The notes: a model not told the origin generated them from the letters alone. DNA of 64,000 nucleotides from Cyanophora paradoxa (GCA_004431415.1 QPMI01000100.1:248001-312000); one strand, 5' to 3'. Shown: positions 35,463 to 45,237, counted from the first letter of the stretch. A program made the numbers and translations.

Positions 35463-36494
35463 TTACGCGAATCCAGCAATATTTGGATAGAAGGGGTGGG
35501 TTTCCCTCATTCTCATTTTGAAATACTCATAAATTGGATCACCGGCGGGTTCTTCTCCATAACGAATTTCGAACGTTAAATAAATGGGTTGACCTTCGAA
35601 ATCAATTAATTCATTTTGAGCATTCACTATATCTACCGACAATTGTGATAGTGACTTTTTCTGATTGAAGTATTTGTACAATGGGTTTGCTTCTGTTGAA
35701 TTGTAAATAACGTGTTCGGCAAAGTCTTTATCTTGAACCATGAGTTTATGGAAATATCCAGTAAGCAGACCATCGGCACATTGGACGAGGTCACCCAGTT
35801 CTTTTACTCTCACATAAAACACATTATCTTTGCAGACCTCAGTTGGGAATGTAGAGATAATACCATGGACATTAGCACCTGTGAAAACCTCATCGTTAGC
35901 GGTTGAATAGACTTTTGATTTAATATATCTATTTCCATATCTTCCAGCATCAATACCAAGCATTCGACCATGGCGGTTATTCTTTTCAGCTGTTGAACTT
36001 GTTGGGTCTTTTGCAGTTGAGAATGCTATATAGAATTCAGTGGGAGCATAGAAGATAATCCGTTTATTGGCTGTATCATATTTGCATCGTATGTTAGGAT
36101 CAGGATTCAAATTATCAAAACGGTTACTTATTCGAGCGGCAAGATCCGCATGGGTATTAATAACAAGTCCATCCAGGTTTTGACCAGGACGGATAGACCG
36201 CCAAACATCGTAACCAGGAGCAGGAGCATTGGCTGAGTTAACAGCATCATTTTTAAGACTGAAATTGATAGTAAAACTGTCTTCTATTGTAACATCGCCC
36301 GGAACAGTCTCACCGCTAATAAGTGGGACGGAGTTATAGAATTCCGCAGAAACAAGACGAACCGCTCTTACATTCTCAAAAGTTTTTGGGAGGTCGGCAA
36401 TAAACCGTGATGTCGGAGCATCAAGATTAGGTAGGGTTTTGAATGAAGATACTTCGACGTATTCCACCGGCATTCTTCTTTTATCTATAACCAT
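35463..36494 (-). CDS. Probable minor capsid (penton-type) protein
   Basis: A 343-aa protein with a beta-rich look and no signal or membrane segment. The start YVEVSSFKTLPNLDAPTSRF and FENVRAVRLVSAEFYNSVPL parallel the divergent neighbour's SRDRSEGQKENSY and PRECRVLYAEIPNSIYNSIG. So the two are probably distant paralogues of the penton/minor capsid family. It lies directly upstream of the major capsid gene. An alternative ATG at 36,473 would shorten it by 7 residues. Confidence 0.6.
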   Translation of the reverse strand: MVIDKRRMPVEYVEVSSFKTLPNLDAPTSRFIADLPKTFENVRAVRLVSAEFYNSVPLISGETVPGDVTIEDSFTINFSLKNDAVNSANAPAPGYDVWRSIRPGQNLDGLVINTHADLAARISNRFDNLNPDPNIRCKYDTANKRIIFYAPTEFYIAFSTAKDPTSSTAEKNNRHGRMLGIDAGRYGNRYIKSKVYSTANDEVFTGANVHGIISTFPTEVCKDNVFYVRVKELGDLVQCADGLLTGYFHKLMVQDKDFAEHVIYNSTEANPLYKYFNQKKSLSQLSVDIVNAQNELIDFEGQPIYLTFEIRYGEEPAGDPIYEYFKMRMRETHPFYPNIAGFA

Positions 36495-36502
36495 ATAATA
36501 AA

Positions 36503-37414
36503 ATGATTCGGCTTGTCAATGTCGACAGTAGAGACCGATCAGAAGGACAAAAAGAAAACTCTTACAAGGTCTCACTAACTACACCAATAACGAAACCGCG
36601 AGAATGTCGAGTTTTATATGCCGAGATTCCCAACAGCATTTATAATTCGATTGGAACCGATTATATTCTGATAAGATATAATGACAATGGAGTTTTTATT
36701 AATCAGCAAGTTTCCCCATTACCCAGTGGTTACATAAATCAAGGTCACTTTGGGGTCACTCAACCTTACAATTATGGTCTGAATTATGCCGTTACTGATA
36801 ATATCATGTTTAAGATATATTACAACCCTACAACGTACAAGTTAGAATTTTATAGTAATTTTCCTTTTGAACTTATTGCAGCAAACAACAGAATCGCTAA
36901 ATTATTGGGTCTGAGTTCCACTGTATTATTAGGTAGCATTGAACAGAACTTAGAAGATAACAGGTCTTTATATGCTCCTGAAAATATCATATTTTATGCC
37001 GGAACTCCAATAACCCCAGATCATCCACAATGGGGGATAACATTTGAAGGACCTGAATTAGTATCAGCACCGTTGAAGTATAAAGCGGTTAGTCCAAAGA
37101 TGGCGGATATGAACGCTGAACAGTATTTATACATGCACATCAAAGAACTCGCGCCGTTTGCATCCAACCATAACATAGTACCGGAATCACAACCGCAAAA
37201 CCAAGGCGCAATAATGCGATTACAATTAAGCCAGGACATCGGGAAATACATCTATCACACCGGAGAAGTGAGCGAGTATGTAAAAATAAACGATCTTAAT
37301 TTGGTGATTAAAGAGTTAACAGTAGAGTTTCGTGACTATTATGGTGATCTTGTAGATATGAACGGTATAGATAATTCGTTTCAGTTGGAGGTTTTAGCGT
37401 TGGGGAGCGATTGA
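36503..37414 (+). CDS. Second probable minor capsid protein, divergent
   Basis: A 303-aa protein beginning MIRLVNVDSRDRSEGQKENS. N-terminal SRDR/NSY-V-L followed by V-V-L-YAEIPNS-YN is the pattern of minor capsid proteins in Polinton-like viruses and their relatives. Its ATG is 8 bp from the ATG of the neighbouring minor capsid gene, so a single bidirectional promoter must serve both. It is the only plus-strand gene of C. The 3' end overlaps the next gene's 3' end by 21 bp. Confidence 0.6.
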   Translation: MIRLVNVDSRDRSEGQKENSYKVSLTTPITKPRECRVLYAEIPNSIYNSIGTDYILIRYNDNGVFINQQVSPLPSGYINQGHFGVTQPYNYGLNYAVTDNIMFKIYYNPTTYKLEFYSNFPFELIAANNRIAKLLGLSSTVLLGSIEQNLEDNRSLYAPENIIFYAGTPITPDHPQWGITFEGPELVSAPLKYKAVSPKMADMNAEQYLYMHIKELAPFASNHNIVPESQPQNQGAIMRLQLSQDIGKYIYHTGEVSEYVKINDLNLVIKELTVEFRDYYGDLVDMNGIDNSFQLEVLALGSD

Positions 37415-38005
37415 AAAGATATCAGCGATGAGTTGGTTGTTTTCCTCAATATACCACCTTCTACAATTGCGGCTCCACTTAGCCCCGTTGGCTTTCAAGA
37501 ATTTCCGCAGTGTAACACGGCGTGTAATCTTCAATCCATGCTCTTCAAACTTCTTATAATAAACAGACATATTGCGATCAACCTTGAAATAGAGAAGTCG
37601 GAAAGATTGAACACGCTTAATTGTTCTGATAACATCGATAAGAGAAAACGGAGTGCATCTATACAGACGCCAGAAATCCACAACAGGTTGGTATCCTCCT
37701 TCATCTTCCGTGTCGATGTCAACAATGCTATACTTAATTGAAAAATCATGGATTTTTACGTACGAGAAACCAGCGGTAGAACGAATGACAATCTTATGCG
37801 GCTCTTCAATAAAGAAACCGATCGATTGGATATCTTTCGGAGCAAAGAATGTATTAATAAAGGAAAGTAGCATACGGTCATTATCAAGTGAGAAGATGAT
37901 ATCGAACAGCTCCGCAAGAAACGGCAGCGACTCGAATCCATCATTGAAAATCGGTATGTCATCAAAGATGTATGCCATGCGATCCGTATTAATAGTAACC
38001 GCCAT
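37394..38005 (-). CDS. DUF5710-like C-terminal protein
   Basis: The ATG at 38,005 (MAVTINTDRMAYIFDD) gives 203 aa. The N-terminal about 160 residues are unrecognised (alpha/beta-looking, with acidic DIDTEDEGGYQPV). The C-terminus (about 168-200) is LRKFLKANGAKWSRNCRRWYI, matching the DUF5710 pattern of the repeats at 22,671. It is the outermost gene of C and is preceded by an early-type motif. It may be a nucleic-acid-binding early protein (inference). Confidence 0.6.
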   Translation of the reverse strand: MAVTINTDRMAYIFDDIPIFNDGFESLPFLAELFDIIFSLDNDRMLLSFINTFFAPKDIQSIGFFIEEPHKIVIRSTAGFSYVKIHDFSIKYSIVDIDTEDEGGYQPVVDFWRLYRCTPFSLIDVIRTIKRVQSFRLLYFKVDRNMSVYYKKFEEHGLKITRRVTLRKFLKANGAKWSRNCRRWYIEENNQLIADIFSIAPQR

Positions 38006-38028
38006 TTGATCCTTACTTATCTGAAACA

Positions 38029-38045
38029 GAGAAAATTTTTTCCTT
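38029..38045 (-). promoter_or_regulatory. Early-type promoter motif
   Basis: On the minus strand: AAGGAAAAAATTTTCTC, about 25 nt before the ATG at 38,005. Confidence 0.5.
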
Positions 38046-38237
38046 CTTACCCCCAATGTATCGCGTTCTCCTTAAATCATTTTCGGTTGCTCACGGGACT
38101 TTCAAATTTTCCCACGATCATCAGTAATAACGCAAATGATAGATGAGAGGATAACGTGTATGTTTAGCGGGTTGGAGAAAGCGGAGAAGCATATAGTAGC
38201 GCGATTTCCATGTTAATCTTACGTGAATCAGTAAGGA

Positions 38238-38870
38238 ATGACACCCCACCCTACACCCCACCGTTACCATAAATTATAGCATTCCCACTTTTCAAATTGC
38301 TATATATTAGGTTGAAATTACCATATAAATAAGTGGGGGATGTATGAATTAATCGACAGGGTGGGAGGGTGGGGTGTCGTGGGGTCAAATTTCCAGAAAA
38401 TTTTGAGCGGATCCCAAAATATAATGAATCTTCAAAACATGCCCCACCAGACCCCACCGCCCCACCGTATCGATAAATATATGATATGTTAGTATTAACA
38501 CTCTAATACCAGAGAGATTACACCCAACCTGTACAGATCTAACGGTATTTACACCCAACCTGTACAGATCTAACGGTATTTACATGTTAATTTCCGCTTC
38601 TATATCGTAGAGATTCCCACACTGAATTATGTAAGAGATTACACCCCACCTTACACCCAACCATTACCATAACACATAACAATTCCACTATTCAAATTGA
38701 TATATATTAGATTGAAATTACCATATAATTAAGTATGGAAGTATAAATTAATCGATAGGGTGGGGAGGTGGGGTGTGGTGGGGTCACTTTTCAGAAAAAT
38801 TTAGAACGCCAAGAAAATTATAGCAATTCGAAAAACAGACCCAACCAGACCCCACCGCCCCACCTTATCA
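38238..38870. repeat. Terminal word-repeat modules of element C (two copies)
   Basis: Copy 1 (38,238-38,475) is the inverted counterpart of 28,612-28,836. Copy 2 (38,640-38,870) is a diverged direct repeat of copy 1, with CACCTTACACCCAACCATTA and GGTGGGGTGTGGTGGGGTCA. Between them a 31-bp unit (CACCCAACCTGTACAGATCT...) is tandemly doubled at about 38,519-38,581. The 38,046-38,237 stretch before it holds nothing recognisable. No gene. Confidence 0.75.
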
Positions 38871-38879
38871 TTAAATGAA

Positions 38880-39071
38880 TCACGCAGTAAATTGTAGTTG
38901 TTTACGATAAATGCAATCGGGATTATATCGGATTTACATTAAATATATCGCGATTATATCGAATTTGCATAAAAATTAATCGTGGTTATATCGAATTTAT
39001 CATTTTCACATCGATAATTACATATAAATATGTATAATATCATGTTAAATTTATATAAAATATGTATTAAC
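38880..39071. repeat. Subterminal AT-rich iterons of element C
   Basis: At least three units of GATTATATCGRATTT / GGTTATATCGAATTT, each followed by an A/T run, adjoin the terminal palindrome. This parallels 11,706-11,969 of element A. Confidence 0.6.
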
Positions 39072-39142
39072 ACACATAAAGATAAACGTATTTTTAACCT
39101 GAGCGGAACGCGAGGGTTAAAAATACGTTTATCTTTATGTGT
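39072..39142. repeat. Terminal palindrome (hairpin) of element C
   Basis: The 28-bp perfect arms are 39,072-39,099 (ACACATAAAGATAAACG...) and 39,115-39,142 (...TCTTTATGTGT), around the core TGAGCGGAACGCGAG (stem GCG-GAA-CGC). It abuts GC-rich host exon sequence at 39,143. Arm length and core are shared with 11,970-12,042 although arm sequences differ. Confidence 0.88.
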
Positions 39143-40565
39143 CCCGCCTCCCTTCCGTCGAGGACGCGGCGCATGGCGGCGTCGGCCTCAGCGGTGAGCG
39201 TCGCGACGAGCTGGCAGGCCGCCAGCTGCGCCCGCCGGTCGCGCCCTCGAGCGCCGCGCAGGCCCGCGGAGCAGCGCGGGGCCGCCGACGGGCCGGCCTC
39301 GCCGAGGGCGGCGCGGGCCTCCGGGCAGCGGTGGAGCAGGTTCCCGACGGGCCGGTCAGCGGCTGAGGGGCGGGGCGCATGGCAGAACAGGCGCACCGGC
39401 GGAATGCGTCGGGCCACGTCGCGGCGGCGAAGGCGCGGGCGGCGGCGGGTCGGCCTCGCAGAGGGCCGCGAGGCGCCCCAGCGCCGCCGCGCAGTCGGCG
39501 TGCGCCGCGGCGCCGGCGGCCGCGCCAAGCGCCGCGCGGACGGCCGAGGACGGGTGCAGGCGCGCCATGGCCAGGGTCCCGTCCCGCTCCTCGGGCGTCA
39601 GGGCTCCCACGACGGCCTCGCCGGCCGCCGCCGCCGCCGATCTGAGGGCGCCGGAAAGGCCCCCGACCCGCTCCAGATGCCATGCCGCCGCGAGGGCGCG
39701 CGCGAGGCGCGGGCTCGCGGGGGGTACAGCGCCCTCCGCGGGGCCCTGCAGCCCGCAGGGCCGCACGGCGAACGCGAATCGGAAGGCCGCCGCGAGGGGC
39801 GCCGGGAGCGGCAGGCCGGCCCAGGGCCCCGGGGCGTCGGACCCCTCCAGGACCTCCCGGGCGAAGAGGGCGGGCGTACGGCATCCGCGGGCCTGCGCCT
39901 CCTCGTTGTCCGAGAAGAGGGCCCAGGCCAGGGCGGCCGAGGCCTCGCGCCGTACCCCCGTGTGCGGGTGGAACGCGTCTGCGGAACAAAGCCGGTCAAA
40001 CAAGGCGGGAAGGGTGGGGGTACGGGGGTGGAACGCACAGGGTACGAGGGCGCGGAGCGACTCGGGCTCGTCTCTGAGGGTTCGGCGTACCCCCGGAAGG
40101 AGCCGGCACAGCGAGGAAAGGACGGAGGCTGCGGGGCCCTCGGCGCCGGCTCGATCGCCGCCCCGAGCGGCCGCGACCGCCTCGCGCTGCAGCCAGAGTA
40201 TAAGCAGGGGTAGGGGGAAACAGGGAGGGGGCACGGGCGTACGAGGTCAGCGAGGGCCGAGCGGAAGAGAACTAGTCCGCAAACGCGGCGCTAAAGCGCG
40301 GGTCTGCGGGCGGAGGGCGTGAGCGAGCGAGGGGGGTACATAGACGCCGGCGGGGCGCAAGCGGAGGGCGAGGGCGAGCTGCTCGGCGGCCGCGCGGCGC
40401 AGCTCGGGATCGAGGGCCGCCCCCTGGTAGATCCGCTGGAGCTTGGCCAACTCGGAAGCCTGGAACGAGCCCGCCGGCCCGCGCGCCGCCGGTCCCTCGT
40501 CGAAATCATCGCCAGGGGCGTCCGCGTCGAGAAGAGAGCCGAAGGGGTCCCTCAGGCGCCGCCCC
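39143..40565 (-). pseudogene. Helical-repeat (rotatin-like?) gene copy 1, interrupted by element C
   Basis: Nearly the same DNA as 48,068-49,500. The minus-strand reading includes LAACQLVATLTAEADAAMRR and VLDGREAG, after which the element palindrome begins instead of the continuation seen at 48,068. Exons with WALFSDNEEAQARG and ELAKLQRIYQGAALDPELRR also match. Small indels shift frames relative to copy 2. The gene's downstream part, if still present, lies left of the window. It encodes Ala/Leu-rich ARM-like helices. Rotatin kinship is judged from copy 2. Confidence 0.65.
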
Positions 40566-40589
40566 AGCCGCACGCGGTCCGCAGAGGAA

Positions 40590-40815
40590 CCGGCGGGCGA
40601 CGGGCGATGGCAGTGGGCGGATGATGCGATATCGATCGTAGGAGGGTTCGGATCCCCGCCCGCGCTCGACGGGGCGACAACGATCAACGCCGAAGCGCTG
40701 TCGGCCGGGGCCGCCGGGCGGCCTGCAACCGCTCAGACGCCATTGCCGGCGCCGCCGCAGACCTGCAGAAGCGCCGGCGTAGGCACGCGGGCGTGGGCTC
40801 GACAAGCCACATTAA
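40590..40815 (-). repeat. Triplicated 5' segment (MASEQLQ-type leader)
   Basis: A segment containing GCGATATCGATCGTAGGAGG and a possible first exon (MASEQLQAAPA... reading leftward) occurs here, at about 45,090-45,330 and at about 50,080-50,290. The three differ by small indels. The possible leader frame is open at 45,237 but shifted by an apparent 8-bp insertion in the copy at 50,231. It lies upstream of each helical-repeat gene copy and may be a promoter/first exon. Confidence 0.5.
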
Positions 40816-40829
40816 AGGAGCCGCTTCGT

Positions 40830-41800
40830 TTGCAGCTTCAGTTGCGGTATACCCCTCGTGCAGAGGCTCTCAGGCTCACGCTCCGGTCACGGCGATTCGA
40901 ATCCGCCGGCATCAGCGCGGCGATTCGATTTCGCGGCGCGGCGAAGCTTGAGCTGGGGCGCGGCTAGATGATGCGAGCCGTTTAGCGACCGCAACGTGCA
41001 TCTAGATCTTCAAGGTGGGCATGTCCGAACAGGTGCGATGGGGCGCCCCTGCAGTGTGCTGCCCCCACGTTAATTTAACACGGATCATGGATCGTTGACT
41101 CCCCGAGGCATAGGCGCAGGCTGAGAATCCGGAGGTAATGGCGCAGTTGAAGGTGCGCGGCTGCACGATCGATCTTGGCTGCTCATCGATGAATGTAACC
41201 TAATGCCGGCAGAGCCTTCTCGCCGCGGCGGAGAAGCGGGCGGATGAGGCGGAGAAGCGGGCGCATGAGGCGGAGAACCGGGCGGATGAGGCGGAGAAGC
41301 GGGCGGATGAGGCGAAGAAGGGGGCGGATGAGGCGAAGCAGTTGTCACAACAAGCGTTGGACGAGAAAGAGCGAGCTCAGGTGCGCACCAGCGCTTGCGT
41401 GCATATGCTGACCGGAACCGCTCACTAAAACTCCGCAGGCGAGTGTTTTGTACAAGATTGCATTGTGGTTTGCTCGCTCTAAGTTCCCGTTTTGAATGTA
41501 GGAATGGAAAGGGTCCCTATTGGCTGGTGCAGCGGGCTGCAGTGTCGCTTTGGTCAGCTGTGTTGCACTGGGTTTCCGCTCCGCTGTAGAGGTGACCTCG
41601 TTTGGGCTGGTGTCGAGCGCTCTGCAGTGCTTTGGGTACTTCTTGCAGGCGATCTTCGCTCTTTTGACGACGAAGGTAGTCATGCGGCATCTAGATCTGA
41701 AGCGCGGGACCCTTATGCAGCTGCAGCCGGCTATAGCTGGCGCTGCTATCGGGCAGCCGGCGTCGACTATCATTGTTTAGCTAGCTATTATAGCTATAGT
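40830..41800 (+). repeat. Duplicated coiled-coil/hydrophobic gene, copy 1
   Basis: Nearly identical to about 50,560-51,520. A plus-strand exon at about 41,220-41,378 reads as repeats of AEKRADE (AEKRADEAEKRAHEAE...) ending QQALDEKERAQ before a GTGCGC donor. A later exon reads EWKGSLLAGAAGCSVALV and continues hydrophobically (VTSFGLVSSALQCFGYFLQA) to a stop at 41,780. The short exon between them cannot be phased with certainty. Perhaps a coiled-coil membrane-anchored protein. This copy has one more seven-codon repeat unit than copy 2. Confidence 0.45.
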
Positions 41801-42900
41801 CTACCGTAGTACACTATATATACGCTATGAAGTAAAAGCCCGCCGCTCCTGCTCATGCCATGCACCTGCATTCCGAGGTGACCCACTAGCGAAATATCCG
41901 GGGCCGGAGCCCGGCCCAGGCCCCTGTGGCCGCGGGGGCTCAGTGGCTATATACAGCTAGGGGTTTGTGGGGCCCGGCGGCCCGGGGGCTAGGCTGGCCC
42001 TGGCAGAACCAGCTTCAAAGGCTCCGGCCCGGCGGCAAGAGAAGAGGCTTCAGAATCTGAAGGGCAAGGCCTAGGGGCAGGAGGCTCGGGAGGCCCAGGG
42101 CGCTAGAGAGGGCCGAGAAAGCATTGGGAAGGCTCGCGATCGGGGAAGGGGCGGGGCAGCCGCTGGCCCTCCCGGGGCGCCTGCCGCAGTGCGGGCCCTC
42201 TCCCCGGGGCGCTGGGGCCGGAGCCGCGGCCCGGTAGGCCTGGAGGAGGGGAGGAGATGAGGAAGAGACGAGGGAGGAGGGCTCAGGCTGCGGCGGCCGA
42301 GCGGGCGTCGATCGCGAGCAGGTCGATGAGCACTGAGACGCTCTCCAGCGCCGCCGCCGCCGCTAGCGCTGCCTCCTCCTCCGCCCCCTCGCCGCCCCCG
42401 CGCCGCCGCTGCCGGGCCGCCCGCAGGCCCTGCCAGAGGAGCACGGAACCGTCGGGCGTGTCACTCATGATCATGATCATATGCATCATGGCATGGGCCC
42501 CGCAAGGACATGCAAGAAGTGGACACTGTGACAAGAAGGACAAATTAAAAAGTGGCCGAGTACGGAAGTTGACAAGCCTTTAATTTCTAGCCGGCGCGCG
42601 TTGAAGCATGATCTTAAAATTAGTTTCAGGCCTCAGGGCCCGCGGCCTAGAGCCTCCGAGGCTCGGAGCTCAGCGGCTGCAGATATTGATCAGCGGTTCG
42701 AATTCATGATCAACGGTTGCCGCACCGCGGCAGTCCGGTCTTGAGTCATGATCGGTTTCAAAAGTTTCAAGTTTTGCTTTTTGCGAACACTCAGTGACTA
42801 TGATAACCTCCTTATCATTAATTTCTTCAGCTGATCATGATCATGAGTCAGGGCCCCGGGGGCCAGCACAGCGCGCAGGTCCCCCTCTAGCTATTCAATC
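41800..42900. other. Host intergenic DNA
   Basis: GC-rich DNA with many short palindromes (e.g. TCATGATCATGATCAT near 42,466) and no convincing exon. A minus-strand stretch at 42,283-42,430 (RQRRRGGGEGAEEEAALAA) resembles the C-terminal exon of the helical-repeat gene at 46,450 and may be a stray copy. Confidence 0.4.
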
Positions 42901-42919
42901 ATAGTATTAGTAGCTATAG

Positions 42920-43925
42920 CTATGGGGCTTCCGCGGATAGTGATGGAAGGTACTCGCCATGCATATGGGAGGACTCGGCGGAGGCGGAGGAGGACGAGGG
43001 GGCAGGAGCGGGGCCGGCGGGCCCGGGTACGGGAGCGGAGGCGGGCCCGGGTACGGGAGCCGGGGCGGGGAAGAAGGCGCCTATCTCGCGCTGCCTCACG
43101 TCCACCTCCTCGAAGCCCACGCACTGCCGCCCGTACCCTCAGAGAGGGAAGGGAAGGAGCTGGGGAGGGGTACGGGATCGGACCTGGATGGAGAGGAGCG
43201 TGACGGGGTACCGGGCGGTGCGGCGCCAGAGGATCAGAGCCGCCTTCACAATCGCGTCGCAGTCGTGCTGCACGTCCGCCTTGTGCTGCAGAAGGGCTGT
43301 ACCCCCCGCCTCCTCGCCCCCCGGGGCCTCCACCTCGCCGTCCGCCTCGGCGTCGTGCTCTGGGGCGGGCCGGGCGGGCGCGGGGCCTCCTAGGAGCTCG
43401 CGGGCGTGACAGCTGAGGCCCGATGGTACGAGGCCGGCGAGGGACTCGGTACGCAGGCCCCTCATACCCCGCCAGATCAAATTCAGCGTCCGGGGCCGCC
43501 GCCGCCACGTCACGAAGTCTGCCGCCCATCGTGAGGCGCGCCACGCATCTTATAGCTGCGCGCACCGCACCGTGCCGCATCCGCTGTACGAGCTCTCGCG
43601 CTGTGGAGCGTCAGCGAGATGGGCGGGGCGTGCGGATTCGCGGGGCGGCGGGGCGGACCGAGGATGTGGAGCCACTTGGTCACTCCCGCGAGGGAGTACT
43701 CCTGCGGGGAATGTTGTCAGGCCTCAGGTCCCGCCAGCCCGGTCTCGCGGGCGGGCCACGGGGTACTACCTCGTTGAAGCTCTTCGCGGCCAGCATCGAC
43801 TGCGGCGAGCGGAGCTCTCAGCGGAAGAACGAAAGGGCCAGGGGGGCGCAGGCGCGCCTTGGGGCGGGTACGGGGGATGACGTCGGAATCCTCTACCCCC
43901 CGGACGATGCGGTAGAGCCCGCACA
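42920..43925 (-). pseudogene. POLH-like: DNA polymerase eta, 3' duplicate fragment
   Basis: Matches the 3' half of the polymerase eta gene at 52,873-55,590: LYRIVRGVEDSDVIPRTRPK, MLAAKSFNE, EYSLAGVTKWLHILG, the PRTLNLIWRGMRGL exon and the GFEEVDVRQREIGAFF exon. It lacks all palm exons, the UBZ zinc finger and the C-terminal PIP-like end. At its 5' side it is fused to helical-repeat gene DNA at about 43,926. It cannot make an active polymerase. Confidence 0.8.
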
Positions 43926-45237
43926 GCGGCGCACTCGCGCGCGTCCCCGGCGCGGGCCGCGGCGGCGCGGAGCCAGCCCGGGGCGGGCCCCTCTTCCCCG
44001 TCGGGCCGGTGCGCGACGGCGAGCACCGACCAGGCGTCGGGCCAGCGGGCGAGCTGGGCGGCGACGCCCCAGCCAGGGCCCGCACGCGGGCCTCGCGGTC
44101 CGAAAGGAACGCCAGCGCGGCGCCCAGGGCCGCCCCGCCGCACTCCGCGACGAGCGCGCCGGGGCTCCGGGAGGCCGCGTCCCCGTGGGCCGGCGCGTCC
44201 CGCGCCAGCAGCGTCAGCGCCCCGCGTAGCACCGCCGGCGCCGCCGTCCACCACCGGTCGGCGCGCCAGGTCCCCCGCCGACAGAGCCGCCAGCAGCTCG
44301 GCCGCGCGCACGCGCGCCGCGGCGGCGGTCAGGGAGGCGGCGGCAGGGGAGGACGGCGGCGGCGGCGGGGCCGCAGACAGAGCCGCCAGCAGCTCGGCCG
44401 CGCGCACGCGCGCCGCGGCGGCGGTCAGGGAGGCGGCGGCAGGGGAGGACGGCGGCGGCGGCGGGGCCGCCGACAGAGCCGCCAGCAGCTCGGCCGCGCG
44501 CACGCGCGCCGCGGCGGCGGTCAGGGAGGCGGCGGCAGGGGAGGACGGCGGCGGCGGCGGGGCCAGGAAGCCGTCCGCGGGCGCGGCGGCGGCGAGGGGC
44601 GAGCCGGCTCCGCGAGCCGCAGCGCTTCCTCCCGCCGGGGCCTGCCACAAGGAATGGGTACGCAAGGAAAGGAAAGAAGACAGGGGCGGGCGGGGCGCGC
44701 GCACCACTCGGCGCCGGAGAAGAGCGCGCGGGTGAGATGGCGAAGCCGATCCGGGGCGGAGAGGCGCTGCTCCAGGGCGCGCCCGAGGCGCCCGAACGGT
44801 CCCGGTCCCGGCAGCGCTGCGCGGTTCTCGAAACCGTCGTCCTCCGCGACCTCGCCCGCGGCACGGGCCAGCATCCAGGCGTCCAGCGGGCCCAGCGCCG
44901 CGGCCAGGCGGCCCGCCCCGTCCAGCCGCTCGGCGGCCGCGAGGACGAGTGCGGAGGCTGCGGAGGCGGCGGCCGGCTCCAGATCGTCAAAGGCCGCGGG
45001 AGAGGAGGTGGAAGAGCAGATCGCCCCCCTGGGCCACCCCCAAGGAACCGGCCGTCGTAGCGCAATAGGAACCGGCGTAGCGCAATAGGAACCGGCGGGC
45101 GACGGGCGATGGCAGTGGGCGGATGATGCGATATCGATCGTAGGAGGGTTCGGATCCCCGCCCGCGCTCGACGGGGCGACAACGATCAAAGCTGAAGCGC
45201 CGTCGGCCGGGGCGGCCTGCAGCTGCTCAGACGCCAT
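43926..45237 (-). pseudogene. Helical-repeat gene, third copy fragment
   Basis: From the leader MASEQLQAAPADGASA (45,237) it runs through DLEPAAASAASALVLAAAER and ALFSGAEW exons shared with copy 2. It continues into exons not seen there: AAARVRAAELLAALSA repeats, VLRGALTLLARDAPAHGD, ALAFLSDREARVRAL, LARWPDAWSVLAVAHRPDGE and WLRAAAARAGDARECAAV. Then polymerase eta DNA begins. It could be a truncated gene or a chimeric transcript. Confidence 0.45.
44281..44568. repeat. 96-bp tandem repeat, three units
   Basis: Units start ACAGAGCCGCCAGCAGCTCG at 44,281, 44,377 and 44,473, nearly identical. On the minus strand each adds 32 aa in frame (PPPPPSSPAAASLTAAAARV...), so it is an in-frame expansion within an exon. 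Confidence 0.85.

Larger units (their letters stand above)
25252..39142 (-). mobile_element. Element C: Polinton-like virus with capsid block, decayed
   Basis: Minus-strand order from the terminal palindrome (39,142) inward: DUF5710-like protein, two minor-capsid-type proteins, major capsid, ATPase, MPPKRK family, Cys protein, AT-hook protein, primase-helicase, PolB. It lacks an integrase and the far terminus. Two genes carry single in-frame stops. Proteins are close to those of element A. The right edge abuts host exon sequence at 39,143. The left edge at about 25,252 is inferred from the change after the repeat module. Confidence 0.8.

Noticed and set aside
12043-39142. Treating B and C as one large element
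   Set aside because: They carry two separate sets of ATPase, MPPKRK, Cys and AT-hook genes in opposite orientation with different composition.
40880-40915. tRNA-like B box (GATTCGAATCC), also at 50,640 and a GGTTCAAATTC near 55,730
   Set aside because: No matching acceptor, D or anticodon stems could be paired around these; a tRNAscan-type search would settle it.
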